A stretch of 64,000 nucleotides of DNA, from NCBI RefSeq assembly GCF_014196965.1, contig NZ_JACIEQ010000001.1, forward strand, positions 434,001 to 498,000. The letters are read 5' to 3'. Position numbers and translations under genes: made by a program. The notes beneath the pieces were generated by a model. The model searched no databases. It worked only from the letters and a program-made list of their open reading frames with translations, and had not been told where the DNA came from. The stretch is from Actibacterium naphthalenivorans (GTDB taxonomy: Bacteria > Pseudomonadota > Alphaproteobacteria > Rhodobacterales > Rhodobacteraceae). Of this stretch, positions 1 to 8,833 are shown piece after piece (position 1 is the first letter of the stretch; every line of letters begins with the position of its first letter).

Positions 1-702
1 GCCTGGATCGATTGCCTGCGCCTGGGTGATGGATTGGGCCGGTCGCTCGTCATGCTGGGCGAACATGCCACCTTCGCCGAGCTCAAACTGCCCGAAAAGC
101 GTGACCCGCTGCTGGCGCCGAAAAGGCGGCGGCTGACAGTGCCGTTCGACCTGCCCGGTTTCCTGCTGAATGGCGCCACCCTGCGCGCCTTCAATGCGCT
201 CTACTATAACCAGGGCGCACGCAACGCGGGCGAAAGCCTTGTGGACTGGGACAGTTACTTCTACCCGCTCGACGCCATCCTTGGCTGGAACCGCAGCTAC
301 GGGCGCAAGGGGTTCGCCCAGTTCCAATGCGCCCTGCCGCTGGCCAGCTCGCGGCAGGGGCTGCAGGCCCTGCTGAAGGCGATCGCGGCGGCCGGCATGG
401 GCTCTTTCCTGGCCGTGCTGAAACGCTTCGGCCCGCAGGACAGCCGGTTTTCCTTCCCGATGGAAGGCTACACCCTGGCGCTGGATTTCCCGGTGAACCG
501 GGGCACGCTGGCGCTGCTGGACCGGCTGGACAGGATCACGCTCGATCATGGCGGGCGGTTCTATCTGGCCAAGGACAGCCGGATGCGCGCCGAAACCCTG
601 CGCGCGGCCGACCCCCGCGTCGCCGGTTTCCTCGAGATGCGCGGCGCGGATGCCCGCGCCGAAACCTTCACCTCTGCCCAATCGAAAAGGCTGACCCTAT
701 GA
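1..702 (+). CDS. DprE1-like FAD oxidoreductase, C-terminal part (5' end outside window)
   Basis: The frame is open from base 1, so this is the last 233 codons of a longer gene; an internal TTG at 34 is not the real start. The tail resembles decaprenylphosphoryl-beta-D-ribose 2-oxidase (DprE1), which with DprE2 epimerises polyprenyl-phospho-ribose to polyprenyl-phospho-arabinose. Visible landmarks are GGRFYLAKDSR, whose Lys (codon 571-573) matches the DprE1 active-site Lys, and SFPMEGYTLALDFP. In the second, the position of mycobacterial Cys387 is Ala (codon 478-480). The stop overlaps the next start as ATGA, and the next gene is DprE2-like, which supports the pair. The FAD-binding N-terminal half is not visible, so a related aldonolactone-oxidase-type enzyme cannot be fully excluded. 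Confidence 0.82.
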   Translation, partial: AWIDCLRLGDGLGRSLVMLGEHATFAELKLPEKRDPLLAPKRRRLTVPFDLPGFLLNGATLRAFNALYYNQGARNAGESLVDWDSYFYPLDAILGWNRSYGRKGFAQFQCALPLASSRQGLQALLKAIAAAGMGSFLAVLKRFGPQDSRFSFPMEGYTLALDFPVNRGTLALLDRLDRITLDHGGRFYLAKDSRMRAETLRAADPRVAGFLEMRGADARAETFTSAQSKRLTL

Positions 703-1439
703 GCACCCCTGGCCCTGTCCTGATCCTTGGCGGGCGGTCCGATATCGGCCGCGCGGTCGCCCATGCCTTCGCCGCCAAAGGCCACCCGATCCAGCTTGCC
801 GCGCGCGGTGCCGCAAGCCTCGAGACCAGCAGGAAAGACATGGAGCTGCGCCACGGCGTTTCGGTCACTCTGCATGAATTCGACGCGCTGGACATGGCCG
901 GGCAGGCAGGGTTCATCGACGCGCTTCCGGCGCTGCCCGAGATCGTTGTCTGCGCCGTGGGCCTGCTGGGCGACCAATATGACGACGAGCGCGATTTCGA
1001 CGCCGCCACCCGCGTGATGCGCAGCAATTTCGAGGCGCCCGCCAATATCCTTGGCCTGTTCGCCAACCGGTTCGAGACACGCGGCACCGGCACGCTGGTT
1101 GGCATCAGCTCTGTCGCGGGCGACCGGGGGCGCGCGTCGAACTATATCTACGGATCGGCCAAGGCGGGGTTCACCGCCTATCTGTCTGGGCTGCGCAACC
1201 GCCTGGCACGCAAGGGCATTCACGTGGTGACGGTCAAGCCCGGCTTTGTCGCCACCAGCATGACCGCCGGCATGGACCTGCCCGAAAAGCTGACCGCAGC
1301 GCCCGAGATGCTGGGCGAAAAGATCGTGCAAGCCGTAGAGCGGCGCCGGAACGTGATCTATGTGAAACCGGTCTGGGCGCTGGTGATGCTGATCATCCGC
1401 AATATCCCCGAGGCGGTATTCAAGAAAACCTCGATCTGA
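699..1439 (+). CDS. DprE2-like short-chain dehydrogenase/reductase
   Basis: A 246-residue SDR starting at the ATG that overlaps the upstream stop. The nucleotide-binding motif is GGRSDIG (residues 11-17), the variant typical of DprE2-type 2-keto reductases. Catalytic Ser is in GISSVAG (137/138), and Tyr151 with Lys155 form the YxxxK pair (YGSAK). DprE2 reduces the 2-keto intermediate made by DprE1 with NADH, giving polyprenyl-phospho-arabinofuranose at the inner membrane. Translational coupling to a DprE1-like gene supports this role over a generic SDR. A hydrophobic C-terminal stretch (VWALVMLII) may contact the membrane. A strong bidirectional terminator-like hairpin follows. Confidence 0.8.
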   Translation: MSTPGPVLILGGRSDIGRAVAHAFAAKGHPIQLAARGAASLETSRKDMELRHGVSVTLHEFDALDMAGQAGFIDALPALPEIVVCAVGLLGDQYDDERDFDAATRVMRSNFEAPANILGLFANRFETRGTGTLVGISSVAGDRGRASNYIYGSAKAGFTAYLSGLRNRLARKGIHVVTVKPGFVATSMTAGMDLPEKLTAAPEMLGEKIVQAVERRRNVIYVKPVWALVMLIIRNIPEAVFKKTSI

Positions 1440-1476
1440 GCCGGGCCCACCATTCGCGCCACACAAGAAAACGAAA

Positions 1477-1507
1477 CCGCCCGCGCAGGGGCTACCTGCG
1501 CGGGCGG
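1477..1507. terminator. Bidirectional intrinsic terminator-like hairpin
   Basis: A perfect 13-bp inverted repeat, CCGCCCGCGCAGG (1477-1489) and its complement (1495-1507), with a 5-base loop. It is flanked by an A-rich stretch on the left and ATTT on the right. It lies between convergent genes (SDR ending 1439 and oxidoreductase ending 1537), so it probably terminates both. Confidence 0.8.
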
Positions 1508-1536
1508 ATTTCCGAAGCGCTTGAAGCGCGGCTTCC

Positions 1537-3009
1537 TTATTCGGCGGCAACCATCTTGGCCGTCGCGGGCTTTTTGGAAACCTCGAACTCTTCGTGATAC
1601 GAACGCTCGACGTTGACGTTCCAGACGTCATGCTCTTCGCCCAGCACGTTCCGCGCGGCCAGCATCGCCGACAGCATGGAATGGTCCTGGTTGTTGTAGC
1701 GGTGCAGGCCGTTCCGGCCCACCGTCTGGAAGTTTTCCAGCGTGCGCAGCCATGCCTCGATCGTGTCGAGCGCTTCCTTGTATTCGCCGTCATAGACCGG
1801 ATAGGCCTTGGGCTGGCGGATGATGGCGGCGTCGATCACGTCGCTCGCCTTGGCAAGGGCCAGCTCTTCCAGCTCTTTCGAGGCAAGGGCGCGAAGCTCT
1901 TCGTCGCTCATGTTCCACAGCCCGTCGCCCTTCTGGCAGAAATACTCCATCCCGATCGAGGCGGTATCGGGGTTGGGCAGCATTTCCGGCGACCAGGCGC
2001 GGAAGTTCTGAATACGGCCGACCTTCACCTTCGGGCTATGGATGTAGATCCAGTTGTCCGGGAACGGATCGGCATGGTCCAGCACCAGGGTCACGATCAG
2101 GAAATCGCGGTATTTCAGGCGCTCGGCGGCGGCGATCACCTCGGGCGGCGGCGGCGGGTTGAAGGCGTGGATCAGATCCTTGATCGCCATCGAGTTGATG
2201 AAATGCTCCGCTTCCACGGTTTCCGTGGTGGCGGGCGCGCCATCGTCCGTCCAGTGCTTGACGTCGATCGAGGTGACGCGGTTCCCGTCAAGGTTCACGC
2301 CCACGACCTCGGACTGCATGACAACATCGCCACCTTTTTCGCGGACGTCGTCGCGAACCTTTTCCCACATCATGCCGGGGCCGAGGCGCGGGTACTGAAA
2401 TTCCTCGATCAGGCTGGCCGTGTCATTGGCGCCCGACAGCGCGTTCCAGACCGCCTTGAACAGCGACAGGTTCTTGATCCGCTGCGCGGCCCAGTCGGCC
2501 CGGATTTCAGTGGGCGGGATGCCCCACACCTTTTCGGTGTAGCTGCGGAAGAAATGCATGTACAGCCGGCCGCCGAAGCGGTTGATGACCCATTCCTCGA
2601 AGCTTTGCTCGTCGCGGTAGGGGCGCACCTGCCACTTGATATAGCTGACGACGATCCGCGCCGCCTCATACGGGCCGATGTTGATCAGCGCGTTGAACAG
2701 CTTCAGCGGATAGTCGAAGAATTTCTCTTTGTAATAGATGCGGCTCTGGCGGGGCACGGTGATGAAATCATCCCCCATCACCTCGTGCCACATGTCCTCG
2801 ACTTCCTGCACCTTGGTAAAGAACCGGTGCCCGCCGATGTCGAACCGATAGCCGTTGTGGCTTTCGGTTCGGGCGATGCCGCCAACCATGTCGGACGCTT
2901 CGAAAACGATCGGCCGATGGTCGCTGCTGCGTTTCTGAAGTTCATAGGCCGCAGTCAGACCAGCAGGTCCACCACCAATAACGACGACCGGGATATCACT
3001 ATTTTCCAT
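1537..3009 (-). CDS. NAD(P)/FAD-dependent oxidoreductase, amine-oxidase/UDP-galactopyranose-mutase-like
   Basis: 490 residues with an N-terminal FAD dinucleotide-binding motif VIGGGPAGLTAAYEL (about residues 10-24), then GGIARTE and DIGGHRFFTK, the pattern seen in the protoporphyrinogen-oxidase/UDP-galactopyranose-mutase superfamily. The C-terminal RNGLHRYNNQDHSML segment resembles the FAD-contacting end of this family. Proteins of this type recur in polysaccharide loci, where they probably act on a sugar or lipid-linked sugar; the substrate is not deducible. A second, diverged copy lies at 19590-21044. The start is the ATG at 3009, with only a weak ribosome site. Confidence 0.75.
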   Translation of the reverse strand: MENSDIPVVVIGGGPAGLTAAYELQKRSSDHRPIVFEASDMVGGIARTESHNGYRFDIGGHRFFTKVQEVEDMWHEVMGDDFITVPRQSRIYYKEKFFDYPLKLFNALINIGPYEAARIVVSYIKWQVRPYRDEQSFEEWVINRFGGRLYMHFFRSYTEKVWGIPPTEIRADWAAQRIKNLSLFKAVWNALSGANDTASLIEEFQYPRLGPGMMWEKVRDDVREKGGDVVMQSEVVGVNLDGNRVTSIDVKHWTDDGAPATTETVEAEHFINSMAIKDLIHAFNPPPPPEVIAAAERLKYRDFLIVTLVLDHADPFPDNWIYIHSPKVKVGRIQNFRAWSPEMLPNPDTASIGMEYFCQKGDGLWNMSDEELRALASKELEELALAKASDVIDAAIIRQPKAYPVYDGEYKEALDTIEAWLRTLENFQTVGRNGLHRYNNQDHSMLSAMLAARNVLGEEHDVWNVNVERSYHEEFEVSKKPATAKMVAAE

Positions 3010-3415
3010 GACTACCGCTTACATTCCCCAAGAATTAACCCAATAACCCCACTCACGGCGATTTATAGCCGATTTCCCGAGTTCCACGAAAGCATCTTGG
3101 ATAAGTATGACAACAAAACAAAATGCCGTCGCGACTTTGGAACCAATCCGTCAAATTAAACAATTTTGGCGCCAAGACCCGGCACCTCGGCATCATTGAA
3201 ACCGGAAACGGATGAAAAATCTAGGGGTTCTACGATTCGACCGCGCGCGCGGATCGCGGAGAATGACGTCGGGGAAACGTCGGCAGTGCCGAAATCCGCC
3301 GCCGGGCCTCGCGGCACTGTGTCTTTACCACATCAACGCCACAGTTTTCTGGTTCTTCCTTAACCGGCGCGAAGCGTTATCGTAAGCCAAAGAAGGACGG
3401 GTTTTGAGGTTTTGA
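3010..3415. promoter_or_regulatory. Divergent intergenic region of the glycan locus
   Basis: About 400 bases, clearly more AT-rich than the flanking genes, between the oxidoreductase (minus) and sulfotransferase (plus). It contains two TTGG-N2-CCAA inverted repeats (3137-3146 and 3166-3175), the second inside a 14-bp element shared with the promoter at 7026-7039. GAGG at 3405-3408 is the ribosome site for the gene starting at 3416. I see no convincing coding region; a short open frame at 3166-3363 has low complexity and no recognisable features. Confidence 0.5.
3163..3176. promoter_or_regulatory. Shared 14-bp palindromic element, copy A
   Basis: ATTTTGGCGCCAAG contains the perfect palindrome TTGGCGCCAA. 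It differs at one base from the element at 7026-7039 in another divergent promoter of the same locus. It is a candidate operator; no known regulator is assigned. Confidence 0.45.
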
Positions 3416-4318
3416 ATGAGTAATTTACCAGACTTCCTGGTCATCGGCGCGGCGCGCGCAGGCACCACGGCGCTGTATTCCTATCTGTCCCAGCACCCCC
3501 AGGTCTTCATGCCGAAGACGAAAGAGCCGAATTTCTTCGCGTTCGAGGGTGAAACGCTGGCCTGCGAAGGGCCCGGCGCCGATTTCATCAACAATTCAGT
3601 AACCCGAATCGCCGACTATCACGCCCTTTTCGCCGCCGCGCGCCCCGGCACGATTCGTGGCGAGGCCTCGCCGCTCTACCTCTATGCGCCCGAGGCCCCC
3701 GCGCGGATTCGGAAACGCCTGCCGCAGGCCCGCATGATCGCGATTCTGCGCAACCCCGTGGAGCAGGCGTTTTCGCACTTCCTCTATGCCACCAAAGAGC
3801 GGATCGAGCCCGAGCCCGATTTCACCGCCGCCCTGATGCTCGAGGAAGAGCGGCTTGCCGCGGGCTGGCAGCCCCTGTTCGGCTATTCGCGCTTTCCGCG
3901 CTACGCCGAGCAGCTCGGCCGTTTCTTCGCGCTGTTCCCGCGCGAACAATTCCTGATCCGCAGCTACGAAGAGTTTCAGGCCGATCCCGCCTCGGTTCTG
4001 TCGGACATCTTCACCTTCATCGGCGCCGACCCCGGCTTTGCCCCCGACATGTCGCGCAAACCGAATGCCGGCGGGGTGCCCAAGAACACGCTGTTTCAGG
4101 ATTTTCTGATGAAGCCGAACCCGGTGACCAAGGCCATCGGATATGTCGTGCCCAAGGAACGGCGGCTGCGCATCCGCGACAGGCTGGCCCGGTTGAACCT
4201 CAAGCGCGACGATACGATGCCCGACAAGGCCCGCGCCATCCTGCAGCAGCGGCTTGAGGGCGATATCCGCCAACTCGAAACCCTGCTCGGCCGGGATTTC
4301 AGCGCCTGGCTCGCCTGA
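3416..4318 (+). CDS. PAPS-dependent sulfotransferase family protein
   Basis: 300 residues. The N-terminal GAARAGTTAL (residues 11-20) is the 5'-phosphosulfate-binding loop of PAPS sulfotransferases. ILRNPVEQAFSHF (about 110-122) is the 3'-phosphate-binding element with the typical Arg and Ser. The family transfers sulfate from PAPS to hydroxyl or amino groups of carbohydrates or lipids. No signal peptide or membrane segment is seen, so it should act in the cytoplasm on a glycan precursor. GAGG precedes the ATG at a good distance. A second, membrane-anchored sulfotransferase is at 33471-34844. Confidence 0.88.
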   Translation: MSNLPDFLVIGAARAGTTALYSYLSQHPQVFMPKTKEPNFFAFEGETLACEGPGADFINNSVTRIADYHALFAAARPGTIRGEASPLYLYAPEAPARIRKRLPQARMIAILRNPVEQAFSHFLYATKERIEPEPDFTAALMLEEERLAAGWQPLFGYSRFPRYAEQLGRFFALFPREQFLIRSYEEFQADPASVLSDIFTFIGADPGFAPDMSRKPNAGGVPKNTLFQDFLMKPNPVTKAIGYVVPKERRLRIRDRLARLNLKRDDTMPDKARAILQQRLEGDIRQLETLLGRDFSAWLA

Positions 4319-4337
4319 GCCAGACGCCACGCATTAG

Positions 4338-5687
4338 TCAGATCTTGATCAGGCGGGCCCGGTCGATCGCGATACCGCGCCCGTCGAAGGCGTTGCGCGT
4401 GTCGAACACCCGCTTCGACGCGGCTGCGACAAGCCCGTAATCCACCGCCGTGTGATCCGTCGTCACGATGACGGCATCGTACCCTTCCAGCGTGCCGGCA
4501 TCCAGCGGCACCGACAGGCGGTTGGCCAGATCCGGGTGGTCGCGCGTCAGCGGCATGACCGGGAAGAACGGGTCGTGATAATCGACGTCCGCCCCCATCT
4601 GCTCCAGCTTTTTCAGCAGGGCCAGCGCCGGGCTTTCGCGGGTGTCTTCCACGTCTTTCTTGTAGGCGATCCCCAGGATCAGGATCCGCGCCCCGTTCAC
4701 ATCCACCCCGTCATGGCGCGACAGGTCGGTGCGGATGCGGGTGGCCAGCGCCTCTGGCGCGCCTTCGTTGTTGAACCGGGCCAGATCGATGATCGGCGTC
4801 TCCGACCCTACATCGCGCGCCCGCCAGGACAGATAGACAGGTGACACCGGGATGCAGTCGCCGCCGATGCCGGGGCCGGGGTAGAAGGGCATGTAGCCGA
4901 ACGGCTTGGTCGCCGCGGCCTTCACCACCTCCCACACATCCACGCCCATCGCATCCATCGCCACCTTCATCTCGTTGACCAGCGCGATGTTGACCGTGCG
5001 AAAGCTGTTTTCCGCAAGCTTCACCGCCTCGGCCGTTGCCGAAGAACTGACCGGAACCGCCTGGGTGACGATGGTGGAATAGAACATCTCGAGCAGATCG
5101 CGCGATTGCTTGTCGTCAGCGCCCACAACCTTCGGGATGGTCCGCGTGGTGTGCGAGGCGTTGCCCGGATCCTCGCGCTCGGGTGAGAAGCCAAGGAAGA
5201 AGTCGGAACCGGCGCGCAGCCCGCCCCGCTCCAGGATCGGCTGCAGCACATTCGCGGTCGCCCCCGGCCAAACGGTGCTTTCCAGCACCACGAGCTGCCC
5301 GGGGCGCAGCCAGTCGGCAATCGTTTCGGCGGCGCTGATGACATATCTCATGTCTGGCTCACGCGCGGCGGTCAGCGGCGTGGGGACGCAGATCAGAATG
5401 ATGTCGGCCCCGGCAATCGCCGACGCCTCGGACGTGGCGCGGAACTTTCCGCTTTTGACCGCGTCGTCGATACGATTTTCGGCGAAATAGGAAATCACCT
5501 GCTCGCCCGCGTTGATGCGCGCCACACGCTCGGCATTGATATCAAGGCCCGTGGTATCAAACCCGACCTCATGCACGGTCAGCGCCATCGGAAGCCCGAC
5601 ATAGCCCAGACCAACCGTCAGAACCCTGGCGTCCTTGCCCGCGATACCGTCCTTGAGCGTGGCGAAATGCGAAAAATTACTGCTCAT
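4338..5687 (-). CDS. Nucleotide sugar dehydrogenase (UDP-GlcNAc/UDP-ManNAc 6-dehydrogenase type)
   Basis: 449 residues. This enzyme family oxidises C6 of a UDP- or GDP-sugar twice with NAD to give the uronic acid. It shows the Rossmann motif GLGYVG (residues 26-31), the catalytic-Cys segment GPGIGGDCIP (Cys278) and the C-terminal domain starting near ILILGIAYKKDVEDTRESP. The ESTVWPGAT and PEREDPGN segments fit the WbpA/TviB/WecC branch rather than plain UDP-glucose dehydrogenase. The ATG at 5687, preceded by TGAGG, is preferred over an upstream in-frame start at 5741, which would sit in AT-rich leader DNA. The likely product is a uronic acid donor for the surface glycan. Confidence 0.87.
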   Translation of the reverse strand: MSSNFSHFATLKDGIAGKDARVLTVGLGYVGLPMALTVHEVGFDTTGLDINAERVARINAGEQVISYFAENRIDDAVKSGKFRATSEASAIAGADIILICVPTPLTAAREPDMRYVISAAETIADWLRPGQLVVLESTVWPGATANVLQPILERGGLRAGSDFFLGFSPEREDPGNASHTTRTIPKVVGADDKQSRDLLEMFYSTIVTQAVPVSSSATAEAVKLAENSFRTVNIALVNEMKVAMDAMGVDVWEVVKAAATKPFGYMPFYPGPGIGGDCIPVSPVYLSWRARDVGSETPIIDLARFNNEGAPEALATRIRTDLSRHDGVDVNGARILILGIAYKKDVEDTRESPALALLKKLEQMGADVDYHDPFFPVMPLTRDHPDLANRLSVPLDAGTLEGYDAVIVTTDHTAVDYGLVAAASKRVFDTRNAFDGRGIAIDRARLIKI

Positions 5688-5810
5688 CAATCGAACCTCA
5701 CTGGAAATCACAACTGTCGAAATCGAATTAACACAGGACAAAGGGAATCAGCAGGGAGTTTTGCCCGCAGGGCTTATTGTACCCTTCCGCAGCGGCAATT
5801 GGTGGCTAAT

Positions 5811-6911
5811 TCACCCCGTTTCGCGCAATTGCTCTTGAATTGCGGCCAATCCGTTTTGGAACGAAAATTCCGGAACATAGCCCAGCCGGGCCTCCGCGCG
5901 CCGGATCTCGATCGCGGGGCGCGCCGCGTAAAGCGCGAGCAGGGCACGATTCGGATAGACCGGCCCGCGGGCGGGTCGCAGCGCGCGGGCGCGGGTCATG
6001 AGCGCCTCGAACCGCCGCCGCCCGAGCATCCGGCGCAGCCGTGCGCTGACGCGGGCGGCCAGCGGCGGGGCGGTTTCAGAGGCGGTTTCAGGGCTGGGCG
6101 CTGGCGGCGGGCCAAGGCGGGCCTCAAGCTCCGCAAGCGGCTTCAGAACCACCTCGCCCTGCCCCAGCACGCCGGCATATCCGCGAAAAAACGCGTCCCA
6201 GCCGGGCTGATCGGCGCCGGTGATCAGAAACCGCTCGCGCCCCAGATCGGGCGCGGCACCGGCACGCAGGGCGGCCTGCACCACATCATCCACAAACACC
6301 GCCGGGCACTGGCCCACGGGATCGGGCAGAACAACCGGCCCTTGGCGCAGCGCGGCCATCGGCGCGTCTGTCCAAAGCGCGCTGCCGGGGCCGTAAACAA
6401 TCGTCGGCTGCAGGATCGCGGCCTCGAACCCGGCCTCCATCAACCTGTTTTCCATGGCTATTTTCGCCTGCCGGTAGCCGCCACCGCCCGGCGCACCTAT
6501 CGGCGCTTCCTCATCCAGCCGCCCGGCCGGCCAATCGTCATAGACCACCGCGGAACTGGCATGCACGATCCGGCCCGCGCCGGCCCGCGCCGCCGCTGCC
6601 AGCAGCGCGTCGAACGCGGCCAGGTTCTCGGCCCCGCCGACCCGCACATCATAGGCCAGGTTGAACACAATCTCCTGCCCCGTCAGCGCCGCATCAAGCG
6701 CCCGCCCCGGCACCAGCCCGGCCAGCACAACGCGCGCGCCCATCCGCTCCATCGTCTGCGCCTCGTGCCGGCTGCGCATCAGCGCGGTCACATCCGCGCC
6801 CGCCGCGCACAGCGCCCGCACCAGCCGCCGCCCGATGAACCCGCTGGCCCCGGTCACGGCCACCTTCCGTGCGGCCAGCGGCGCGCTCCATTCCTGCATC
6901 GACTGCGGCAT
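5811..6911 (-). CDS. NAD-dependent epimerase/dehydratase family protein
   Basis: 366 residues of the extended SDR type. It has GASGFIG (residues 21-27), Ser119/Ser120 in HASSAVVY, and Tyr146/Lys150 in GGYRQAK. A Pro/Ala-rich insertion near residues 255-275 separates the sugar-binding half from an Arg-rich C-terminal region. The start at 6911 is favoured by GAGGAG just upstream; the frame extends further but without a ribosome site. It is divergent from the epimerase at 7058. Substrate not deducible; a nucleotide-sugar 4-epimerase or 4-reductase is plausible from context. Confidence 0.8.
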   Translation of the reverse strand: MPQSMQEWSAPLAARKVAVTGASGFIGRRLVRALCAAGADVTALMRSRHEAQTMERMGARVVLAGLVPGRALDAALTGQEIVFNLAYDVRVGGAENLAAFDALLAAAARAGAGRIVHASSAVVYDDWPAGRLDEEAPIGAPGGGGYRQAKIAMENRLMEAGFEAAILQPTIVYGPGSALWTDAPMAALRQGPVVLPDPVGQCPAVFVDDVVQAALRAGAAPDLGRERFLITGADQPGWDAFFRGYAGVLGQGEVVLKPLAELEARLGPPPAPSPETASETAPPLAARVSARLRRMLGRRRFEALMTRARALRPARGPVYPNRALLALYAARPAIEIRRAEARLGYVPEFSFQNGLAAIQEQLRETG

Positions 6912-7025
6912 GTGATCTCCTCTTCTGGCGGCGCCGGCACGATAGCCACATTCGGCCTGCCCGGAAACTCTTTCACAACAGGCCGGTAGTCCGCCATGTT
7001 GCAGCATGATATAAGCCGGAGCAGT

Positions 7026-7039
7026 ATTTTGGTGCCAAG
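7026..7039. promoter_or_regulatory. Shared 14-bp palindromic element, copy B
   Basis: ATTTTGGTGCCAAG has 13 of 14 bases identical to 3163-3176. It lies 18 bases upstream of the ATG at 7058, in the divergent region 6912-7057. It may overlap the core promoter or leader of the epimerase-methyltransferase-GT39-GMC operon. Confidence 0.45.
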
Positions 7040-7057
7040 TTTTGCGTGCGAGGGAAG

Positions 7058-8029
7058 ATGCATATTCTGATTACGGGCGGGGCCGGTTTCATCGGGTCCC
7101 ATCTGGCCGAACGTCTTGTTTCCGGGGGTCACAGCGTCACCGCGCTTGACGATCTTTCGACCGGACGGCTGGAAAATCTGGCGGCGATCTCCGACAGCCC
7201 TGATTTTACCTTCGTCGAAGGCACCATCCTGGATCGCGACCTGGTGCAGACCCATGTGGATGCCGCCGACGTTGTCTTTCACCTGGCCGCCGCAGTCGGC
7301 GTGAAACTGATCATGGAAGAGCCCAGCCGCTCGATCCTGACCAATGTGGGCGGCACCGAAAACGTGCTGCACGCCGCGCTGAAGGACAAGAAACCGACCT
7401 TCGTCGCCTCGACCTCCGAAGTCTATGGCAAGGCCACCAAGTTTCCGTTCAGCGAAGATGACGACCTGACCATCGGCGCCACCAAGAACCTGCGCTGGTC
7501 CTATGCCTGCGCCAAGACGCTGGATGAGTTTCTGGCGCTGGCCTATGCCCGCGAAGCCGCGCTGCCCGTCGTGGTGCTGCGCTTCTTCAACACCACCGGC
7601 CCGCGCCAGACCGGGCGCTACGGCATGGTGCTGCCCAATTTCGTGCAGAACGCGCTGGCCGGCAAACCGCTGATGGTGCATGGCTCGGGCGAGCAATCGC
7701 GCTGTTTCGGCCATGTGTACGACGTGGTCGAGGCGCTGATGCGCCTGATGGCCACGCCCGAGGCTTTCGGCCAGGTCTACAACATCGGCACCGATCAGGA
7801 GGTGACGATCAGATCGCTGGCCGAACAGGTGATCGCCGCCACCGGCTCTGCCTCGGAAATCCAGCTCATTCCCTATTCGGACGTCTATCCCGAAGGGTTC
7901 GAGGATATGAACCGCCGCCTCCCCGATGTCTCGAAGCTGGAAAAGGCGGTGGGCTTTCGCCCGATGCGCACGCTGGCGCAGATCATTGACGATATCATCG
8001 CCGAAAAGCAGGCCACCGGCCTTAACTGA
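7058..8029 (+). CDS. NAD-dependent nucleotide-sugar epimerase/4,6-dehydratase family protein
   Basis: 323 residues of the extended SDR fold. It shows GGAGFIG (residues 7-13), the STSEVYG stretch and Tyr149/Lys153 (YACAK). FFNTTGPRQTGRYGMVLP and the conserved Arg in GSGEQSRCF match UDP-glucose 4-epimerase/dTDP-glucose 4,6-dehydratase-like enzymes. The ATG at 7058 follows GAGGGAAG; an in-frame GTG at 7046 would place that ribosome site inside the gene. It is the first gene of a plus-strand operon with the next three genes. Confidence 0.85.
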   Translation: MHILITGGAGFIGSHLAERLVSGGHSVTALDDLSTGRLENLAAISDSPDFTFVEGTILDRDLVQTHVDAADVVFHLAAAVGVKLIMEEPSRSILTNVGGTENVLHAALKDKKPTFVASTSEVYGKATKFPFSEDDDLTIGATKNLRWSYACAKTLDEFLALAYAREAALPVVVLRFFNTTGPRQTGRYGMVLPNFVQNALAGKPLMVHGSGEQSRCFGHVYDVVEALMRLMATPEAFGQVYNIGTDQEVTIRSLAEQVIAATGSASEIQLIPYSDVYPEGFEDMNRRLPDVSKLEKAVGFRPMRTLAQIIDDIIAEKQATGLN

Positions 8030-8052
8030 GCCCCCAGCAAGGATTTCCGCCG

Positions 8053-8832
8053 ATGACGCCGCTTGCACGGATAGAAAAGCTGGTTCGCGATACCGCCACG
8101 GTTCTGCTGCCCGAAGACCTGCGCAAATGGGTGCGCAAACAACAACGCCTGTACAAGCTGCAATCGGTGCCGGTGGGCAAGGTCGATTTCGGCGGGCTGC
8201 GCCGCCTGTCGCCGATCAGCACCATCTTCGGGCAGGACCGTGATCTGCTGACGATCGAGCGCTACTATATCGAACAGTTCCTCGAGAAACACGCCGCCGA
8301 CGTGAAAGGCCGCTGCCTGGAAATGGGCGACCCGGCCTATATCAACAAATTCGGCGGCGACAAGGTCACGCAGGCCGATGTGCTGAACTATGTCGAGGGC
8401 AACCCCCATGCCACCATCGTGGCCGATCTGACAGACGCGCCGCATATCCCCGACGATACGTTCGATTGCATCATCATCACCCAGACGCTTCAGATGATCT
8501 ACGAGGTCGACAAGGCCATCGCCACCCTGCACCGCATCCTGAAGCCGGGCGGCGTGGTTCTGTGCACCTCGCACGGCATGACACGGGTCGCCCGGCGCGA
8601 AGGCGTGGATGACTGGGGCGAATACTGGCATTTCACCACCCAATCCAAGCGCCGCCTGTTCGGCGATGTGTTCGGGCGCGAAAAGACCGAGGTCTCGACC
8701 GTCGGCAACATCTTCACCTGCATCTGCAACCTGCACGGGCTGGGCGCGGGCGAGATCGACCAGGCAGAGCTGGATGTGCATGACCCCAACTACGAAATGC
8801 TGGTGCTGGTGCGCGCCGTAAAGCAGGTGTGA
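8053..8832 (+). CDS. Class I SAM-dependent methyltransferase
   Basis: 259 residues. The central part carries a methyltransferase-11-like core: a weakly conserved SAM loop (CLEMGDPAYINKFGG), then DLTDAPHIPDDTFDCIIITQ and HRILKPGGVVLCTSHG, typical of post-motif I to motif III. The N-terminal 80 residues have no recognisable motif. Its position between a sugar epimerase and a GT39 glycosyltransferase suggests methylation of a sugar or of the growing glycan. The gap to the next start is one base, so the genes are cotranscribed. Confidence 0.78.
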   Translation: MTPLARIEKLVRDTATVLLPEDLRKWVRKQQRLYKLQSVPVGKVDFGGLRRLSPISTIFGQDRDLLTIERYYIEQFLEKHAADVKGRCLEMGDPAYINKFGGDKVTQADVLNYVEGNPHATIVADLTDAPHIPDDTFDCIIITQTLQMIYEVDKAIATLHRILKPGGVVLCTSHGMTRVARREGVDDWGEYWHFTTQSKRRLFGDVFGREKTEVSTVGNIFTCICNLHGLGAGEIDQAELDVHDPNYEMLVLVRAVKQV

Positions 8833-8833
8833 C

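Noticed and set aside
561-3159. Long open frames opposite the SDR and the FAD oxidoreductase
   Set aside because: They are antisense to genes with clear families, rich in Arg/His/Gln and show no domain; this is usual in GC-rich DNA.
3166-3363. Possible 65-residue gene in the intergenic region
   Set aside because: No ribosome site, low-complexity sequence, and it overlaps the palindromic element.
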